From Slackia faecicanis (lineage in GTDB: Bacteria; Actinomycetota; Coriobacteriia; Coriobacteriales; Eggerthellaceae), in the NCBI RefSeq assembly GCF_003725295.1, contig NZ_QICB01000001.1, positions 496,001 to 560,000 on the forward strand: a stretch of DNA of 64,000 nt, in the 5' to 3' direction. Shown here in pieces: positions 53,706-63,210 of the stretch. Positions within the stretch are counted from its first letter, which is position 1; the number at the start of each line of letters is the position of its first letter. The translations under genes were made by a program, and so were the position numbers. The notes under the pieces are model-generated. The model made no database searches. It saw only the letters and a program-made list of their open reading frames with translations, and had not been told where the DNA came from.

Positions 53706-55307
53706 TTAGCTCAAGAGCTTCTTGGCGATCTTGCCCACGCTCGTGCGCGGCAGATCGTCGACCACTTCGATGATGGACGGGATCTTGAAGCCCGCCAATC
53801 GGCCTTTACAGTACAGGGTCACTTCGTCGGGATCGAGCGAGCATCCCGCCTCGGGAATCAAAAACGCCTTGACGGCCTGGTCCCGAACAGGGTCGGGCAC
53901 GCCGATGACTGCGGCTTCGGCGATGTCGGGGTGGCTGGCGAGAACGCCTTCGACCTCGGAGGCCGAGATGTTTTCGCCCGATCGCTTGATCATGTTCGAC
54001 TTCCTGTCGACGAAGTAGAACCACCCCTCCTCGTCGCGGTAGCCCTTATCGCCCGTATGCAGCCATCCGTCGGAACCGAGCGTCTCCGCCGTGATCTCGG
54101 GCTCGTCGTAGTAGCCCTTCATGAGCGTGATGCCCGGCATGCCGTGGACGACGATCTCGCCCACGCACCCCGTTTCGACGGCGCGGCCTTCGTCATCGAC
54201 CACGTCGACCCGATAGCCGAGGCCCGCACGGCCGACCGACGGCCAGCGGCGCTCGCCGAACGGCAGGTCGGTCAGGACCCAGCACACCGATTCGGTGGAG
54301 CCGTAGCAGTTCATCAGGCGCACGCCGAAGCGCTTTTCGAAGGCGTCTTTCTCCTCGTCGGTGATTGCAAGGTAGTACTGGATCGAACGGACCCGATGGT
54401 CGCGTTCGCCCTCGTCGACAGGCTGGACCATCATCGTGCGTGCGATCATGGCGGTCAGCTGAAGCGAGGTGGCCCGATACTCGCGTACCTGTTTCCAGTA
54501 ACGGCGGGCGCTGTACTTCTCGATGAAGACCAGCGTCGCGCCGGCGACGAGCACCGGCATCAAAGCGGCGGTCTGGAAATTGGAATGGAACGCAGGCATA
54601 GTGGTCAGCAGGCGGTCGTCGGGCGTCAATGCGCACTGCCAGATGCCGAAATAGCCGCCGAACAGCATGTTGCCATGCGTGAGCTCGACGCCCTTCGGAC
54701 GCGATGTGGTTCCCGACGTGAAGATGATCATGGCCGCGTCCAACGCGGAAAGCTCGCAGGAAGCCTCCAGCACGTCGGAACATTTCGCCACTTCGGCGTC
54801 GAAATCGACCGCTCCGTCCAGCAGGGGCTCGCCGCCGCGAAGATGCGATATAAGCACATGCTTCATCGGGTAGGTCTCTTCGATGCGGGCAGGCACGGGG
54901 ATGCGCCATTCGATACCCTCGGGCACGTCGGCGATATAGAACGGCTGGCAATCGGGCTCGGCCACCACCATGTCGATGCCGCACTTCTCGTAGACGAACG
55001 CGCACTCATCCACCATGTGCGCCATATTGATCGGCACGGCCACCGCGCCGATCTTCGCAAGCGCCATAGCGGTCGAAACGCTTTCGGGCGAGTTGTACAG
55101 CTGGATGGCGACGTTGTCGCCCTTCTTCACGCCCAAAGAAAGGAAGTAATTCGCCGTACGGTTGATGCAGCGGTCGAATTCGGCATACGTGAACGCCTGC
55201 CTCCGTCCTTCCCTGTCCTGGAACTCCATAAAGACATGGTCGGCGCGATCCGTGCCCAGCCTCTCCCACAGATTGCGCAGGTTGTCGTTGCCGACGATAG
55301 TGCTCAT
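53706..55307 (-). CDS. caiC: Carnitine/crotonobetaine-type acyl-CoA ligase (CaiC-like)
   Basis: 533 residues, AMP-forming synthetase. P-loop FTSGTTSRPKGVELTH, then YGSTES, HTGDKGYRDEEGWFYFVDR, KRSGENISASEVE and the C-terminal catalytic Lys in PRTSVGKIAKKLL. Length and motif spelling fit CaiC. It would prime the pathway by forming the first CoA ester from ATP and CoA, while CaiB carries on by transfer. A terminator-like hairpin separates it from the upstream CoA-transferase gene, so it may be expressed less. Start ATG 55307. Confidence 0.85.
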   Translation of the reverse strand: MSTIVGNDNLRNLWERLGTDRADHVFMEFQDREGRRQAFTYAEFDRCINRTANYFLSLGVKKGDNVAIQLYNSPESVSTAMALAKIGAVAVPINMAHMVDECAFVYEKCGIDMVVAEPDCQPFYIADVPEGIEWRIPVPARIEETYPMKHVLISHLRGGEPLLDGAVDFDAEVAKCSDVLEASCELSALDAAMIIFTSGTTSRPKGVELTHGNMLFGGYFGIWQCALTPDDRLLTTMPAFHSNFQTAALMPVLVAGATLVFIEKYSARRYWKQVREYRATSLQLTAMIARTMMVQPVDEGERDHRVRSIQYYLAITDEEKDAFEKRFGVRLMNCYGSTESVCWVLTDLPFGERRWPSVGRAGLGYRVDVVDDEGRAVETGCVGEIVVHGMPGITLMKGYYDEPEITAETLGSDGWLHTGDKGYRDEEGWFYFVDRKSNMIKRSGENISASEVEGVLASHPDIAEAAVIGVPDPVRDQAVKAFLIPEAGCSLDPDEVTLYCKGRLAGFKIPSIIEVVDDLPRTSVGKIAKKLLS

Positions 55308-55340
55308 TGCTAGCTCACTCCACCTATGCGTTCTTGCAAA

Positions 55341-55366
55341 AGGAGCCCGACATAGATCGGGCTCCT
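55341..55366 (-). terminator. Intercistronic attenuator between the caiB- and caiC-like genes
   Basis: AGGAGCCCGA pairs with TCGGGCTCCT around a 6-base loop; the minus strand continues TTTTGC. Partial termination here would lower ligase and hydratase levels relative to CaiA and CaiB. Confidence 0.6.
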
Positions 55367-55401
55367 CTCTTCCTTGCGACTAAGCGACTGCGAGAATCGC
55401 G

Positions 55402-56616
55402 TTATTCGCTGATTTTGACAACGCCCTGCTCGGCGAGCTCGCGCACCTGCTCCTCGGTGTAGCCGGCCCTGACCAGCACATCGATGGTGTCGCCGCCCTG
55501 ATGCGGCATCGGACGCCACACCTGGCCGGGGTTGTTCTTGAACTTCGGGAACACGCCCAGACCGTGGAAGGTCTCGCCGTCGGCGGTCTCCCAGTCGAGC
55601 CAGTTGCCGCGAAGCTTCATGTGCTCCTGGTTCGGCAGGTCTTCGAGGTCGTTGATCACCTGAGCGGCGATGCGGTGAGCAGCGAAGTCCTCTTCGATCT
55701 CGAACTTGGAGTGCTCGAGGCAGTACTTCTCGAATGCAGCCTGGATCTCGTCGGCGTGCGGATTGGACAGCCAGAGGCCGGAGGTGTCCTCGGGGATGTC
55801 CTCGGTGCCCCAGAGGTGGCCGAGGCCGATGGTCTCCAGGAAGTGCTTGTTCTGGTCGACGCCGTAGAGGCAGACGCCCAGGAAGCCGTCGTTGCACTCG
55901 AACTCGCCGATGCCGCAGAGGTTCTGGTTGCGGGCGCCGGGACGAGGCCACTTGACGCCGTCGTTGAGGTAGTCGACCAGGTAGTACTGACCGATGGCAA
56001 GCAGGGTCTCGTACATGGCGAGGTCGATGGACTCACCCTTGCCGGACTTCTCGGCCTTGTAGAGAGCGGCCATCGTGGAGAAGCCGATCATCAGGGTGTT
56101 GAAGTAGTCGCCGGCGTAGGGTCCGGGCAGCATGGGCTGCTCGGGGGTGCCGTTCTGCATGATGATGCCGGAGTAAGCCATGACGGTCAGGTCGTAAGCG
56201 GCGCGCTTGACCATCTTGGGGTCGCCCTCCTGGCCGAAGCCGGAAACATGGACGATAACCATCTTGGGATTGAGCTCCCACAGGACATCGTCGGTGATGC
56301 CCTTACGAGCCCACGTGCCGCCCTTGGAGGCCTCCATGAAGATGTCGGCATCCTTGACGATCTCGAAGAAGGCCTTCTTGCCCTCTTCGGAGAAGTAGTT
56401 GATCGAGACGGAACGCTGGTTACGACGCTCGGCCTGCTTGACGTTGGCGGTGTCGCGGATGGTGTCGCCTGCGCCCGTGTTCTCGAGCCAGATGACATCC
56501 GCACCCCAGTCAGCCATCAGGTCGGCGGCCTTCGGGCAAGCGAGCTCGACTGCAGCGTAGACGACCTTGACGCCATCAAGAGGGCCGAAGGACGGTTTTT
56601 CGGTAGGAATTGCCAT
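55402..56616 (-). CDS. caiB: Class III CoA-transferase (CaiB-like)
   Basis: 404 residues from ATG 56616, the size of E. coli CaiB (405). The N-terminus LDGVKVVYAAVELACPKAADLMADWGAD, split as LDGVKVVYAAVELACP and ADLMADWGADVIWLE, is the usual CoA-transferase opening. Asp170 in PYAGDYFNT aligns with the catalytic Asp of the family (Asp169). It moves CoA from gamma-butyrobetainyl-CoA or a like product to fresh substrate. GAG and AAG codons dominate. It sits between the caiA- and caiC-like genes, with 95-100 base gaps. Confidence 0.87.
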   Translation of the reverse strand: MAIPTEKPSFGPLDGVKVVYAAVELACPKAADLMADWGADVIWLENTGAGDTIRDTANVKQAERRNQRSVSINYFSEEGKKAFFEIVKDADIFMEASKGGTWARKGITDDVLWELNPKMVIVHVSGFGQEGDPKMVKRAAYDLTVMAYSGIIMQNGTPEQPMLPGPYAGDYFNTLMIGFSTMAALYKAEKSGKGESIDLAMYETLLAIGQYYLVDYLNDGVKWPRPGARNQNLCGIGEFECNDGFLGVCLYGVDQNKHFLETIGLGHLWGTEDIPEDTSGLWLSNPHADEIQAAFEKYCLEHSKFEIEEDFAAHRIAAQVINDLEDLPNQEHMKLRGNWLDWETADGETFHGLGVFPKFKNNPGQVWRPMPHQGGDTIDVLVRAGYTEEQVRELAEQGVVKISE

Positions 56617-56651
56617 GATAGACACGACCTTTCTTATATCCAGGCGGGTTC

Positions 56652-56678
56652 GGAGGGGCGGCATACGACCGCCCCTCC
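56652..56678 (-). repeat. Hairpin between the caiA- and caiB-like genes
   Basis: GGAGGGGCGG pairs perfectly with CCGCCCCTCC around a 7-base loop; no U-tract. Confidence 0.5.
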
Positions 56679-56716
56679 CCCGTCAATCCCTGAGGGTTAA
56701 GAACGATGAAGCGCTA

Positions 56717-57868
56717 TTACTGACGATAGGGCTTGATAGCGTTCTTGGAAGCGGTGAGAATCATCATCTCGTCGGTGCCGCCGGAGACGCGGTCGACACG
56801 CAGGTCGCGCCAGATGCGGTTGATGCGATGCTCGGAAGCAACGGCGATGCCGCCCATGACCTGCATAGCGTCGTCGACGACCTCGAAGGAGGAGTTGGCG
56901 CAGTAGTACTTGCACATAGCGGCGCGACCGGCGTCGACGTCGCCGCCACGGTTGTGGTCAGCGTCCCAAGCCGTCTCGTAGAGCATGTTGCGCATGGAGT
57001 CGAGCTTGATAGCCATGTGAGCGAACTTCAGGGAGTTCAGCTGGAAGCGAGCGACCGGCTTGCCGAAGGCGATGCGGGTCCAGGCATGCTTGGCGGCATC
57101 CTCGAAAGCGGAGATGGCCGTGCCGTAGTCGCAAGCGCCGACGAGCCAACGCTCGAAGTTGAAGTCGGCAACGCCGCGGTTGAAGCCGTTGCCCTCCTTG
57201 CCGAAGAAGTCCTTCTCCTCCATCTCGACGTTGTCGAGGTAGACCTCGCAGCAGGAGTCCATACGCAGACCAAGCTTGGTCAGCGGGGACAGCTTGATGC
57301 CGGGCTTGGACATGTCGACGAAGAACTCGGAGATGACATCCGGGTTGTCGGCGTCGCGGCACATGATGATGAGGTACTTGACGCCCAAGGAAGAGGTGAT
57401 GAAGGTCTTGGTGCCGTTCAGGTAGATCTTGCCGTTCTCACGCTTGTAGGTGGTCTGGAGACCGGAGACGTCGGAACCGGCGCCCGGCTCGGTGCAAGCG
57501 GAGTTGACGACCTGCTCGCCGGTACCCAGGTACTTCAGGCAAGCTTCGATCTGCTCTTCGGTGCCCTCGCGGACGATGGTGTTGTAACCGGTCAGCAGAT
57601 AGAGAACGTAGGTCGGAGCGCCGTACTGGCCCAGGACCTCGTAGATGGCCATCAGAGTGGTGAGGGGCTCCTCGAGACCCAGACCGCCGTGCTCCTCGTC
57701 GAGCATGATGCGGTCGAGGCCGAGCTCGCACAGGCCCTGCGTCCAGCGCAGAGGATACTCATGCTTCTCGTCGCACTCATGGAAGTAGGTCTCCCAGTTT
57801 TCGCTCTCCATGTAGTCGCGGTAGGATGCAACGATAAGCTCCTGCTCGTCGGACAGATTGAAATCCAT
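56717..57868 (-). CDS. caiA: Acyl-CoA dehydrogenase family reductase (CaiA-like)
   Basis: 383 residues. From memory it is close to E. coli CaiA throughout: [49 protein letters not shown] and [12 protein letters not shown]. The place of the catalytic Glu in ordinary dehydrogenases (Glu-Gly-Thr) reads Gly-Gly-Thr, as I recall for CaiA. FAD enzyme that reduces crotonobetainyl-CoA to gamma-butyrobetainyl-CoA with electrons from FixABCX; fixX and fixC lie at the right end of the window. This is the gene that most strongly points to a carnitine-type pathway. Start ATG 57868, after AGGAGG. Confidence 0.9.
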   Translation of the reverse strand: MDFNLSDEQELIVASYRDYMESENWETYFHECDEKHEYPLRWTQGLCELGLDRIMLDEEHGGLGLEEPLTTLMAIYEVLGQYGAPTYVLYLLTGYNTIVREGTEEQIEACLKYLGTGEQVVNSACTEPGAGSDVSGLQTTYKRENGKIYLNGTKTFITSSLGVKYLIIMCRDADNPDVISEFFVDMSKPGIKLSPLTKLGLRMDSCCEVYLDNVEMEEKDFFGKEGNGFNRGVADFNFERWLVGACDYGTAISAFEDAAKHAWTRIAFGKPVARFQLNSLKFAHMAIKLDSMRNMLYETAWDADHNRGGDVDAGRAAMCKYYCANSSFEVVDDAMQVMGGIAVASEHRINRIWRDLRVDRVSGGTDEMMILTASKNAIKPYRQ

Positions 57869-57974
57869 GATAACCTCCTGTTTGCTATAAGGATTTCCAC
57901 CAGCGCCCCATCTGAGGGAAGCGCGCTGATACCAAAAGGGTTTCTATGCGGCCGCAGCGGTCCGCCGAGCCGCG

Positions 57975-58943
57975 CTAAGCGCGGCGGGTCTTCCAGAATT
58001 CGGCGCTGTGCTCGATGCACTCGGTAGCGGCGTCGAGCATGCGGGAGTAGTGGACGAACGCGTGGAGCACGCCGTCGAAAACCTCGAACTGGTTATCGAT
58101 GCCGTTGTGCGTCAGGACGCGCGAGAGGCACTCGCTGTCGTCGCGCAGCGGATCGAGGCCGGCAGCGGCGATGTAGCACGGAGCCATGCCGGTCTTGAGG
58201 TCGTTGGACAGCATGTCGACGTAAGGAGCGCTCGTCTCTGCCTCGAGGTCGTTGAGCCAACACTGGTTGTAATAGACCAGGTCTTCCTTGCGCATGCCGT
58301 CGATATCCCAGCCGTAAAGGCGACGGGAAACGGAATCCACCAGGCCGTAGAAGCCGTAGTAGAGAAGCAGGGACTTGACGAAGGAGTTGTCGCCCTCCTC
58401 GTCGCGCAGCCACAGGTTGGTGGCCATGGACAGGACCGCTCCGCCGGAGTCGCCCGCGAAGGACAGGTCGTTGCCGTCGATGCCGCGCTCGGCACCATGC
58501 TCATGCAGGTACTTGGCGACCAGGGCGCATTCCTGGATGTTCGCAGGGTACTTGGACTCGGGAGACAGATGGTAATCGACGCTCACGACTGCAGCGCCCG
58601 TGCGGTCTGCCAGGATGCGGCAGACGCGGTCGTGCGTGGCAGGGCTGCCCACGACGAAGCCGCCGCCATGAATGAACTCGATGACAGGAAGCTTCTCGGC
58701 CTCTACTGGATAGTAGAAGCGGGCGGTGAACTCGCCCTTCGGGCCCTCGAAGACGACATCCTCGGTCTTAGCCATGACAGGGCCGCCCTCGTTCCAGAAA
58801 CCGCGCTCCTTGATGTAGTTGGCGCGCATTTCCTCGAATCCCACGTCGGTGACGAACGCGTCGCCGGCAAGCTCGGCCGATTTCTGAAGAACGGCCTTCA
58901 TCTGATCGTTCATGAGAGACATTGCGTCAAGTTTGTTTTCCAT
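57975..58943 (-). CDS. HSL-family esterase/alpha-beta hydrolase
   Basis: About 322 residues; ATG 58943 is nine bases after AAAGGA (an ATG at 58949 is too close). The oxyanion motif is HGGGF (about residue 93), the nucleophile Ser166 is in GDSGG, the acid is in GLDPLRDDS and the His is in LHAFVHYSRM. The family hydrolyses short acyl esters. No cai operon I know carries it. Inside this operon it could release carnitine from O-acylcarnitines or choline-type esters before CoA activation (inference). Confidence 0.83.
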   Translation of the reverse strand: MENKLDAMSLMNDQMKAVLQKSAELAGDAFVTDVGFEEMRANYIKERGFWNEGGPVMAKTEDVVFEGPKGEFTARFYYPVEAEKLPVIEFIHGGGFVVGSPATHDRVCRILADRTGAAVVSVDYHLSPESKYPANIQECALVAKYLHEHGAERGIDGNDLSFAGDSGGAVLSMATNLWLRDEEGDNSFVKSLLLYYGFYGLVDSVSRRLYGWDIDGMRKEDLVYYNQCWLNDLEAETSAPYVDMLSNDLKTGMAPCYIAAAGLDPLRDDSECLSRVLTHNGIDNQFEVFDGVLHAFVHYSRMLDAATECIEHSAEFWKTRRA

Positions 58944-58985
58944 GAGCATAAGTCCTTTGCGTACATCGGAAAAGTTGTATGGGAG

Positions 58986-59010
58986 GTGCGGGGCGGGAAG
59001 CCCCGCACCG
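58986..59010 (-). repeat. Hairpin between the MFS and esterase genes
   Basis: GGTGCGGGGC pairs with GCCCCGCACC around a 5-base loop; no U-tract. Confidence 0.5.
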
Positions 59011-59097
59011 TATTCGTCGAATCGGATTCGGCGTGAATCCGGCGAAGGGAACCGGGCCGGCCGCCGACGATGACGGCCGACCTACGCGAAGCGCTGA

Positions 59098-60375
59098 CTA
59101 GGCGTTCTTCGCGGCAAGATGCTTCTTCACGGTGCGCAGGCACATGAAGAGGAAGAAGACGCCGGCAACTGCGAAGACAGCCTCGATCGCGAAGATCATG
59201 TTGTAAGCAGCGTCGCCGGAAGCGTCGATCATGCCGCCATACCAGGTGTGGATGAAGATGTCCGGGCAGAAGCCGATGACGGACAGCAGACCTGCGGCGG
59301 TACCGAAGATGCGCATGGGGATGCCCAGCTCGGACAGCGGCGAGGAGCCGATGGAGAAGGCGCCGTAGGTGGCGAAGCCGAAGACGACGACCAGGCAGAC
59401 GGCGACGATGGCCATGCCGGGATCCTGCGGCAGGAAGATGAACACGCCGAGGATGACAAGAGCCAGAACCAAGCAGCCCATGATGGTCTTGGTGCTCTTG
59501 ATGCGAGCAGCGATCACGCCGAGCACGGGGCCTGCGAGCAGGCCGATGCCGTAGGTACGGATGAGGCCGACGACGTTGACGAGGTTGGAGTCGGTGCCAA
59601 GAGAGGTGAGGTACGGGGTGGTGTAGGTAGCGCCCTGGTAAACCGTATACACGCAGAAGTATGCGAGGCAAGCCCAGATAACACCCGGAGTCTTGATGGC
59701 CTCCATAGCGTCGGCGACGCTGAAGCCCTTGGCATCCTTGTTGATCTCGCCCTTGAAGTCAGGCATGAAGATGTAGGAGAGCACGCCGAGCAGCGCGATA
59801 ACGACGCCCAGGAAGATCAGGACAGCCTGGATGCCCTGGGAGGGCACGGGGATGGCGGCGACGATAGCCGCGTTGATCAGACCGAAGACCAGGCCCACAG
59901 CACCATAGATCGAGTAGCTGATACCGATCTTGGTGGGATACTCGTCCTCTTCGCAGCAGAGACGAATGACCTTGAAGCGGGTGCCCCACCAAATCAGGAT
60001 GGAGGTGATACCCATGCCGCCGAAGAGCACGTAGCACATGGTGACGGAGGGCAGGGTGGCGTAGACGAAGGTCAGGATCGCGGTGCCGAGGAAGCCCCAC
60101 GTTGCCAGGGTGCGCATGCGGAACTTGTCAGCAAGCACGCCGGAGGGCAGGTAGAACACGACGGCGGCGATGCCGTAGAAGGACACCATGGCGCCGAGGT
60201 CGGCGTTGGTGCAGCCGAGACCCTGCATCAAGGGCTCGTAGAACACGTTCTTCAGATACATCGGAGTATAGATGATGGAAGAACCCATCGAGATGAGGAT
60301 GATCAAGAACCACTTGTGGATACCGGTCAGGTCCTTGTACGTCACCTCGCCCTTGCTCTTAGCAAGAAAAGACAT
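59098..60375 (-). CDS. MFS transporter heading the cai-like operon
   Basis: 425 residues from ATG 60375 (GAAAGGG upstream). Twelve helices; motif A is LPSGVLADKFRMRTLA and helix 5 has SYSIYGAVGLVFG. It resembles anaerobe MFS carriers found beside catabolic gene sets, not the BCCT carrier CaiT. As first gene of the operon it is the best candidate importer or exchanger for the pathway substrate and product. Codon use is optimised like its neighbours. It diverges from the LuxR-type regulator gene across 560 bases. Confidence 0.85.
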   Translation of the reverse strand: MSFLAKSKGEVTYKDLTGIHKWFLIILISMGSSIIYTPMYLKNVFYEPLMQGLGCTNADLGAMVSFYGIAAVVFYLPSGVLADKFRMRTLATWGFLGTAILTFVYATLPSVTMCYVLFGGMGITSILIWWGTRFKVIRLCCEEDEYPTKIGISYSIYGAVGLVFGLINAAIVAAIPVPSQGIQAVLIFLGVVIALLGVLSYIFMPDFKGEINKDAKGFSVADAMEAIKTPGVIWACLAYFCVYTVYQGATYTTPYLTSLGTDSNLVNVVGLIRTYGIGLLAGPVLGVIAARIKSTKTIMGCLVLALVILGVFIFLPQDPGMAIVAVCLVVVFGFATYGAFSIGSSPLSELGIPMRIFGTAAGLLSVIGFCPDIFIHTWYGGMIDASGDAAYNMIFAIEAVFAVAGVFFLFMCLRTVKKHLAAKNA

Positions 60376-60935
60376 GTGATTTCCCTTTCTCAAATATCCG
60401 CGGATAAATGGCCGCGGAATTCCCAACATCCCCATCCATGCTTAGAGAGGTCCCGGTGCCGCGCCTCGCACACACATACATATAAGTTGGCGTTGCGCGA
60501 TACTCGAAGAAAAGGAGACCTCTATAAGGACTCGCGGGGGATGAGACCGCCATGAAGCGATCAAGTCGTTTCGGCCCCTTCGCCGATTTGTTCGCGCCTC
60601 CTCTCGCGGGAATGTCGTCTCGTGTCTCCTCGGATGTCGTCCATGGAGACATGCGGATCAGATGTGGATATCTTGTGCTTGCATGGCCCGTCCTGCCATC
60701 GCGTAAATGCCGCTAAAAGAGCTTTACTCAACTTGATGGGAGCATTCTTAAGACATGTACTCAAAATCAAGTGATAGATTGACCTTGGGAAATCTGTCAT
60801 TATTGATTTCTGCTTTTTAACGGTCCCCCGAAACGCCGCATACCTAAATCTGCGATAAACACCGGATCCGTTGCACAAAATAGATTGTTTTTATCTATGT
60901 TATGCTCATATCTGTAACTGGGAGAAAGGCTTGGA
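60376..60935. other. Divergent control region of the cai-like operon and its regulator
   Basis: 560 bases. The right half is AT-rich and holds ACTTGAT (60731-60737) inverted against ATCAAGT (60766-60772), and ATAGAT-N7-ATCTAT (60880-60898). Both are candidate operators for the regulator. No consensus promoter was found for the operon, in line with activator control. No gene seen. Confidence 0.5.
60880..60898. promoter_or_regulatory. Candidate operator before the LuxR-type gene
   Basis: ATAGAT and ATCTAT form an inverted repeat with a 7-base T-rich spacer, about 40 bases before the regulator start. Confidence 0.35.
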
Positions 60936-62380
60936 ATGGGAGAGTCAAGCGTGAAGGAAGCGCTGCTTTCATCGGAAAATCGGGAGCAGGTCGGGCTGCA
61001 TTACTTAGGCATCAGCCTCATTCTGGCATGGTATTACTGCCTTTGGTTCACGCCGAACTTCTTCACGTCCACGACGATAACCGACAACGCCGTCACCTTT
61101 TCATGGCTTTCCACCCTGGCCCTGACAGGCGCCGCGTTCCTCGTGACCCCCATGATCTTCAAGAAGATCCATTTCTACGATCATCAGAAGGCCATCCTCG
61201 TGGTCGCAGGCATCATGAGCGTGGCGACGTTCGCATTCGGCGTGCTCGCCTTCACACTGGCGTCTCCGCTGCTCGGGCTTCTGGTGTTTCCGCTGCTGTT
61301 CGCAGCCTGCAACGCCGTGTTCTGGGTGGCATGGGGCGAATTCCACGCGCGACGCAAATCAAACTTCTCGCTGAGCAAGTTCGCATTCATCTTCGGAAGC
61401 GTCATGCTCGTCGCGATTACCGTATCGTCGCTTCTACCGCACTACGTGGTCGACGTATTCGTCGCGCTGTTCCCGCTCGCAAGCGCATTCGCCTATATGA
61501 AAGAAAACGCCGAGCTGGGCGACCGCGAGCTTCCCACGCTTCTGCCCAAGGCCACACGCGCAAAAACGTCCAAGGCGACTGCGGTCATCTCCGTGGTGAT
61601 TTTCTTCACCTGCGTGGGATGTTATTTCAACATCGCGATCATCCCCGTGGATGACCTGCTGCCCGAGGGCCTGTCGTATGTGATAGGCATCATGGGCGCT
61701 GCAGTCATCTGCCTTGCCATCGCGATCGTGCAGAAAGTCATGAAACGCAATATCGCGTCGTATCGCCTGCTTCCGTGGCTTGTGGTGACATGCATCGTCG
61801 CCCTGGCGGTGTTCGTCAATGCAAATTCCAACTACTTCGACTTCTCATTCGTCATCACCGTGACGCTTGCAGGCGTGTTCGAGGTGTTCTTGATCGCCTA
61901 CTTCGGAGCCCTTGCCAACAAGGGGCACCTCTCCCCCGTCTTCGCATTCGCCATTTCGAGCGCCATCGTTCGCCTGGGCTTCTTCGCCGGCGACGCATGG
62001 GCCGTTGTATACGAGCACAACGCATTTTTAGCGGATAATTTCACCGAAGGCACGTCCCTCGTGCTTTTATGCGTGCTTGCCGCCATGCTGGTCCCGCTGC
62101 TGCATAAAGAAAATACGCTAGTGCAGCTCACGCAGGCCCGTCCGAGATCGAAGAGGTGTGCGACGCGGCCATCGAGGAGTTCTCGCTCTCCAAGCGCGAA
62201 GGCGAGATCCTGAAGTATATCGCACGCGGCTACACGGTCGACAACATCTCGAAAAAGCTCGTCATTTCGCCGTATACCACGCAGACCCACGTGCGCCACA
62301 TCTACTCGAAGATGCACGTGCACAAGCGCAGCGAGCTGCTCGACTACATCAACATGCACCGCGGCGACAACAACGATTAA
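60936..62380 (+). pseudogene. LuxR-type membrane regulator, HTH domain out of frame
   Basis: ATG 60936 with GAAAGGC upstream opens a frame with about 12 hydrophobic helices (residues 20-395), the sensor layout of MFS-like LuxR regulators common in Eggerthellaceae. After VQLTQA near 62135 it changes to an Arg/Ser-rich nonsense tail ending at 62213. In the -1 frame an intact segment PSEIEEVCDAAIEEFSLSKR continues into a complete LuxR HTH (EGEILKYIARGYTVDNIS; TTQTHVRHIYSKMHVHKR) ending at 62380. One missing base near 62134-62143 would explain both. It could be a true mutation, a sequence error, or a programmed -1 shift. Its neighbours suggest it activates the cai-like operon. Confidence 0.85.
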
Positions 62381-62400
62381 CCCACGAAGGCTTCGCACGG

Positions 62401-62432
62401 GCCGCCCGAGGATTCTCGGGCGGCTCTTTTTT
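62401..62432 (+). terminator. Terminator after the LuxR-type gene
   Basis: GCCGCCCGAG-GATT-CTCGGGCGGC followed by TCTTTTTT. Confidence 0.88.
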
Positions 62433-62538
62433 CGCCCTGAAAGCGGCTGGGACGGCGCGAATCGAAGAAAGAGCAAACGACCCGCGATCGGCCTCCGCGC
62501 GCGACGAAGCGCGCCGTTCGGTCCGCGAGGCGAGAAGA

Positions 62539-62583
62539 ACGCAGGCGCCCGCGCGGCGGAAGCGGCAGCGCGGGCGCCTGCGT
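62539..62583. repeat. 16-bp perfect inverted repeat
   Basis: ACGCAGGCGCCCGCGC and its exact complement flank a 13-base loop. No U-tract. Role unknown. Confidence 0.55.
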
Positions 62584-62671
62584 GAACCGGGCCTGGGAAA
62601 GCGCCCTGCGCGCAATCGCGCGCCAGCCATGCCCGAACCCACGCCGATGCCGCCGATGCCCGCGAAAGCGA

Positions 62672-62698
62672 AGCCCTGAGAGCGATTCTCAGGGCTTG
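62672..62698. repeat. 11-bp perfect inverted repeat
   Basis: AAGCCCTGAGA and TCTCAGGGCTT with a 5-base loop. Terminator-like stem without a long U-tract. Confidence 0.5.
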
Positions 62699-62821
62699 TA
62701 TGGATGTCCGATGAGTGCAGATTCGGATTATCGAACCGCGCGTCTTATAAAGGCTCTCCGCACGCATCGGTCGGGACCCGCTCCCCTTTCGCCCCATCGG
62801 CGACGAAAACGGCGAACAACG

Positions 62822-62859
62822 AAAAAGGAGGCGACCCCTCGAAGGGAATCGCCTCCTTT
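62822..62859 (-). terminator. Terminator after fixX
   Basis: AAAGGAGGCGA pairs with TCGCCTCCTTT around a 14-base loop; the minus strand ends in five T. Confidence 0.82.
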
Positions 62860-62904
62860 CGGATGCAACGGATGCGGATGGCGGCTCGCACGGCCGCTGA
62901 AATC

Positions 62905-63210
62905 CTAGCCGAAACGGTACTCGACGCCCATCGTCGGCTGCGGGTTCTCCCACTTCTCGACGATCGTGTCGCCGCATGCGATGCGGCAGGTGCCGCACTC
63001 GAGGCAGCCGGCGTAGTCGAAAGACTGCTTGCCGTCCTCGTCGCGCTTGTACAGCGCGGCCGGGCACACGCGGATGAGCTTATCGAACTCGGCGGGGTCG
63101 CACGCCTCGGCGCCGCCCTTGAGCTCGATGTGCGCGTTGGATTCGTCGACCTCGTATTTGTTCAGAGACAGGTACTCGTCGACGTTCACCGTGAATTTGA
63201 TGTCACTCAT
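62905..63210 (-). CDS. fixX: FixX, ferredoxin-like protein
   Basis: 101 residues from ATG 63210, which overlaps the fixC stop (ATGA). A CLECGTCRIACGD motif gives Cys69, Cys72, Cys75 and Cys79, with Cys49 before Pro, as in FixX/ETF-quinone-oxidoreductase ferredoxin domains. It accepts electrons within the FixABCX complex. In enterobacteria fixABCX serves CaiA, and its place next to the cai-like genes supports the same use here. Last gene of its operon, before a strong terminator. Confidence 0.94.
   Translation of the reverse strand: MSDIKFTVNVDEYLSLNKYEVDESNAHIELKGGAEACDPAEFDKLIRVCPAALYKRDEDGKQSFDYAGCLECGTCRIACGDTIVEKWENPQPTMGVEYRFG

Larger units (their letters stand above)
62381..62904. other. 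Convergent spacer with several perfect inverted repeats
   Basis: Besides terminators at both ends (62401-62432 and 62822-62859) it holds a 16-bp perfect inverted repeat (62539-62583) and an 11-bp one (62672-62698). Open frames here lack ribosome sites and family likeness. No gene seen. Confidence 0.5.

Noticed and set aside
60902-61654. Alternative 250-residue frame over the LuxR-type gene
   Set aside because: Different frame of the clear membrane sensor domain; Arg/His-rich.
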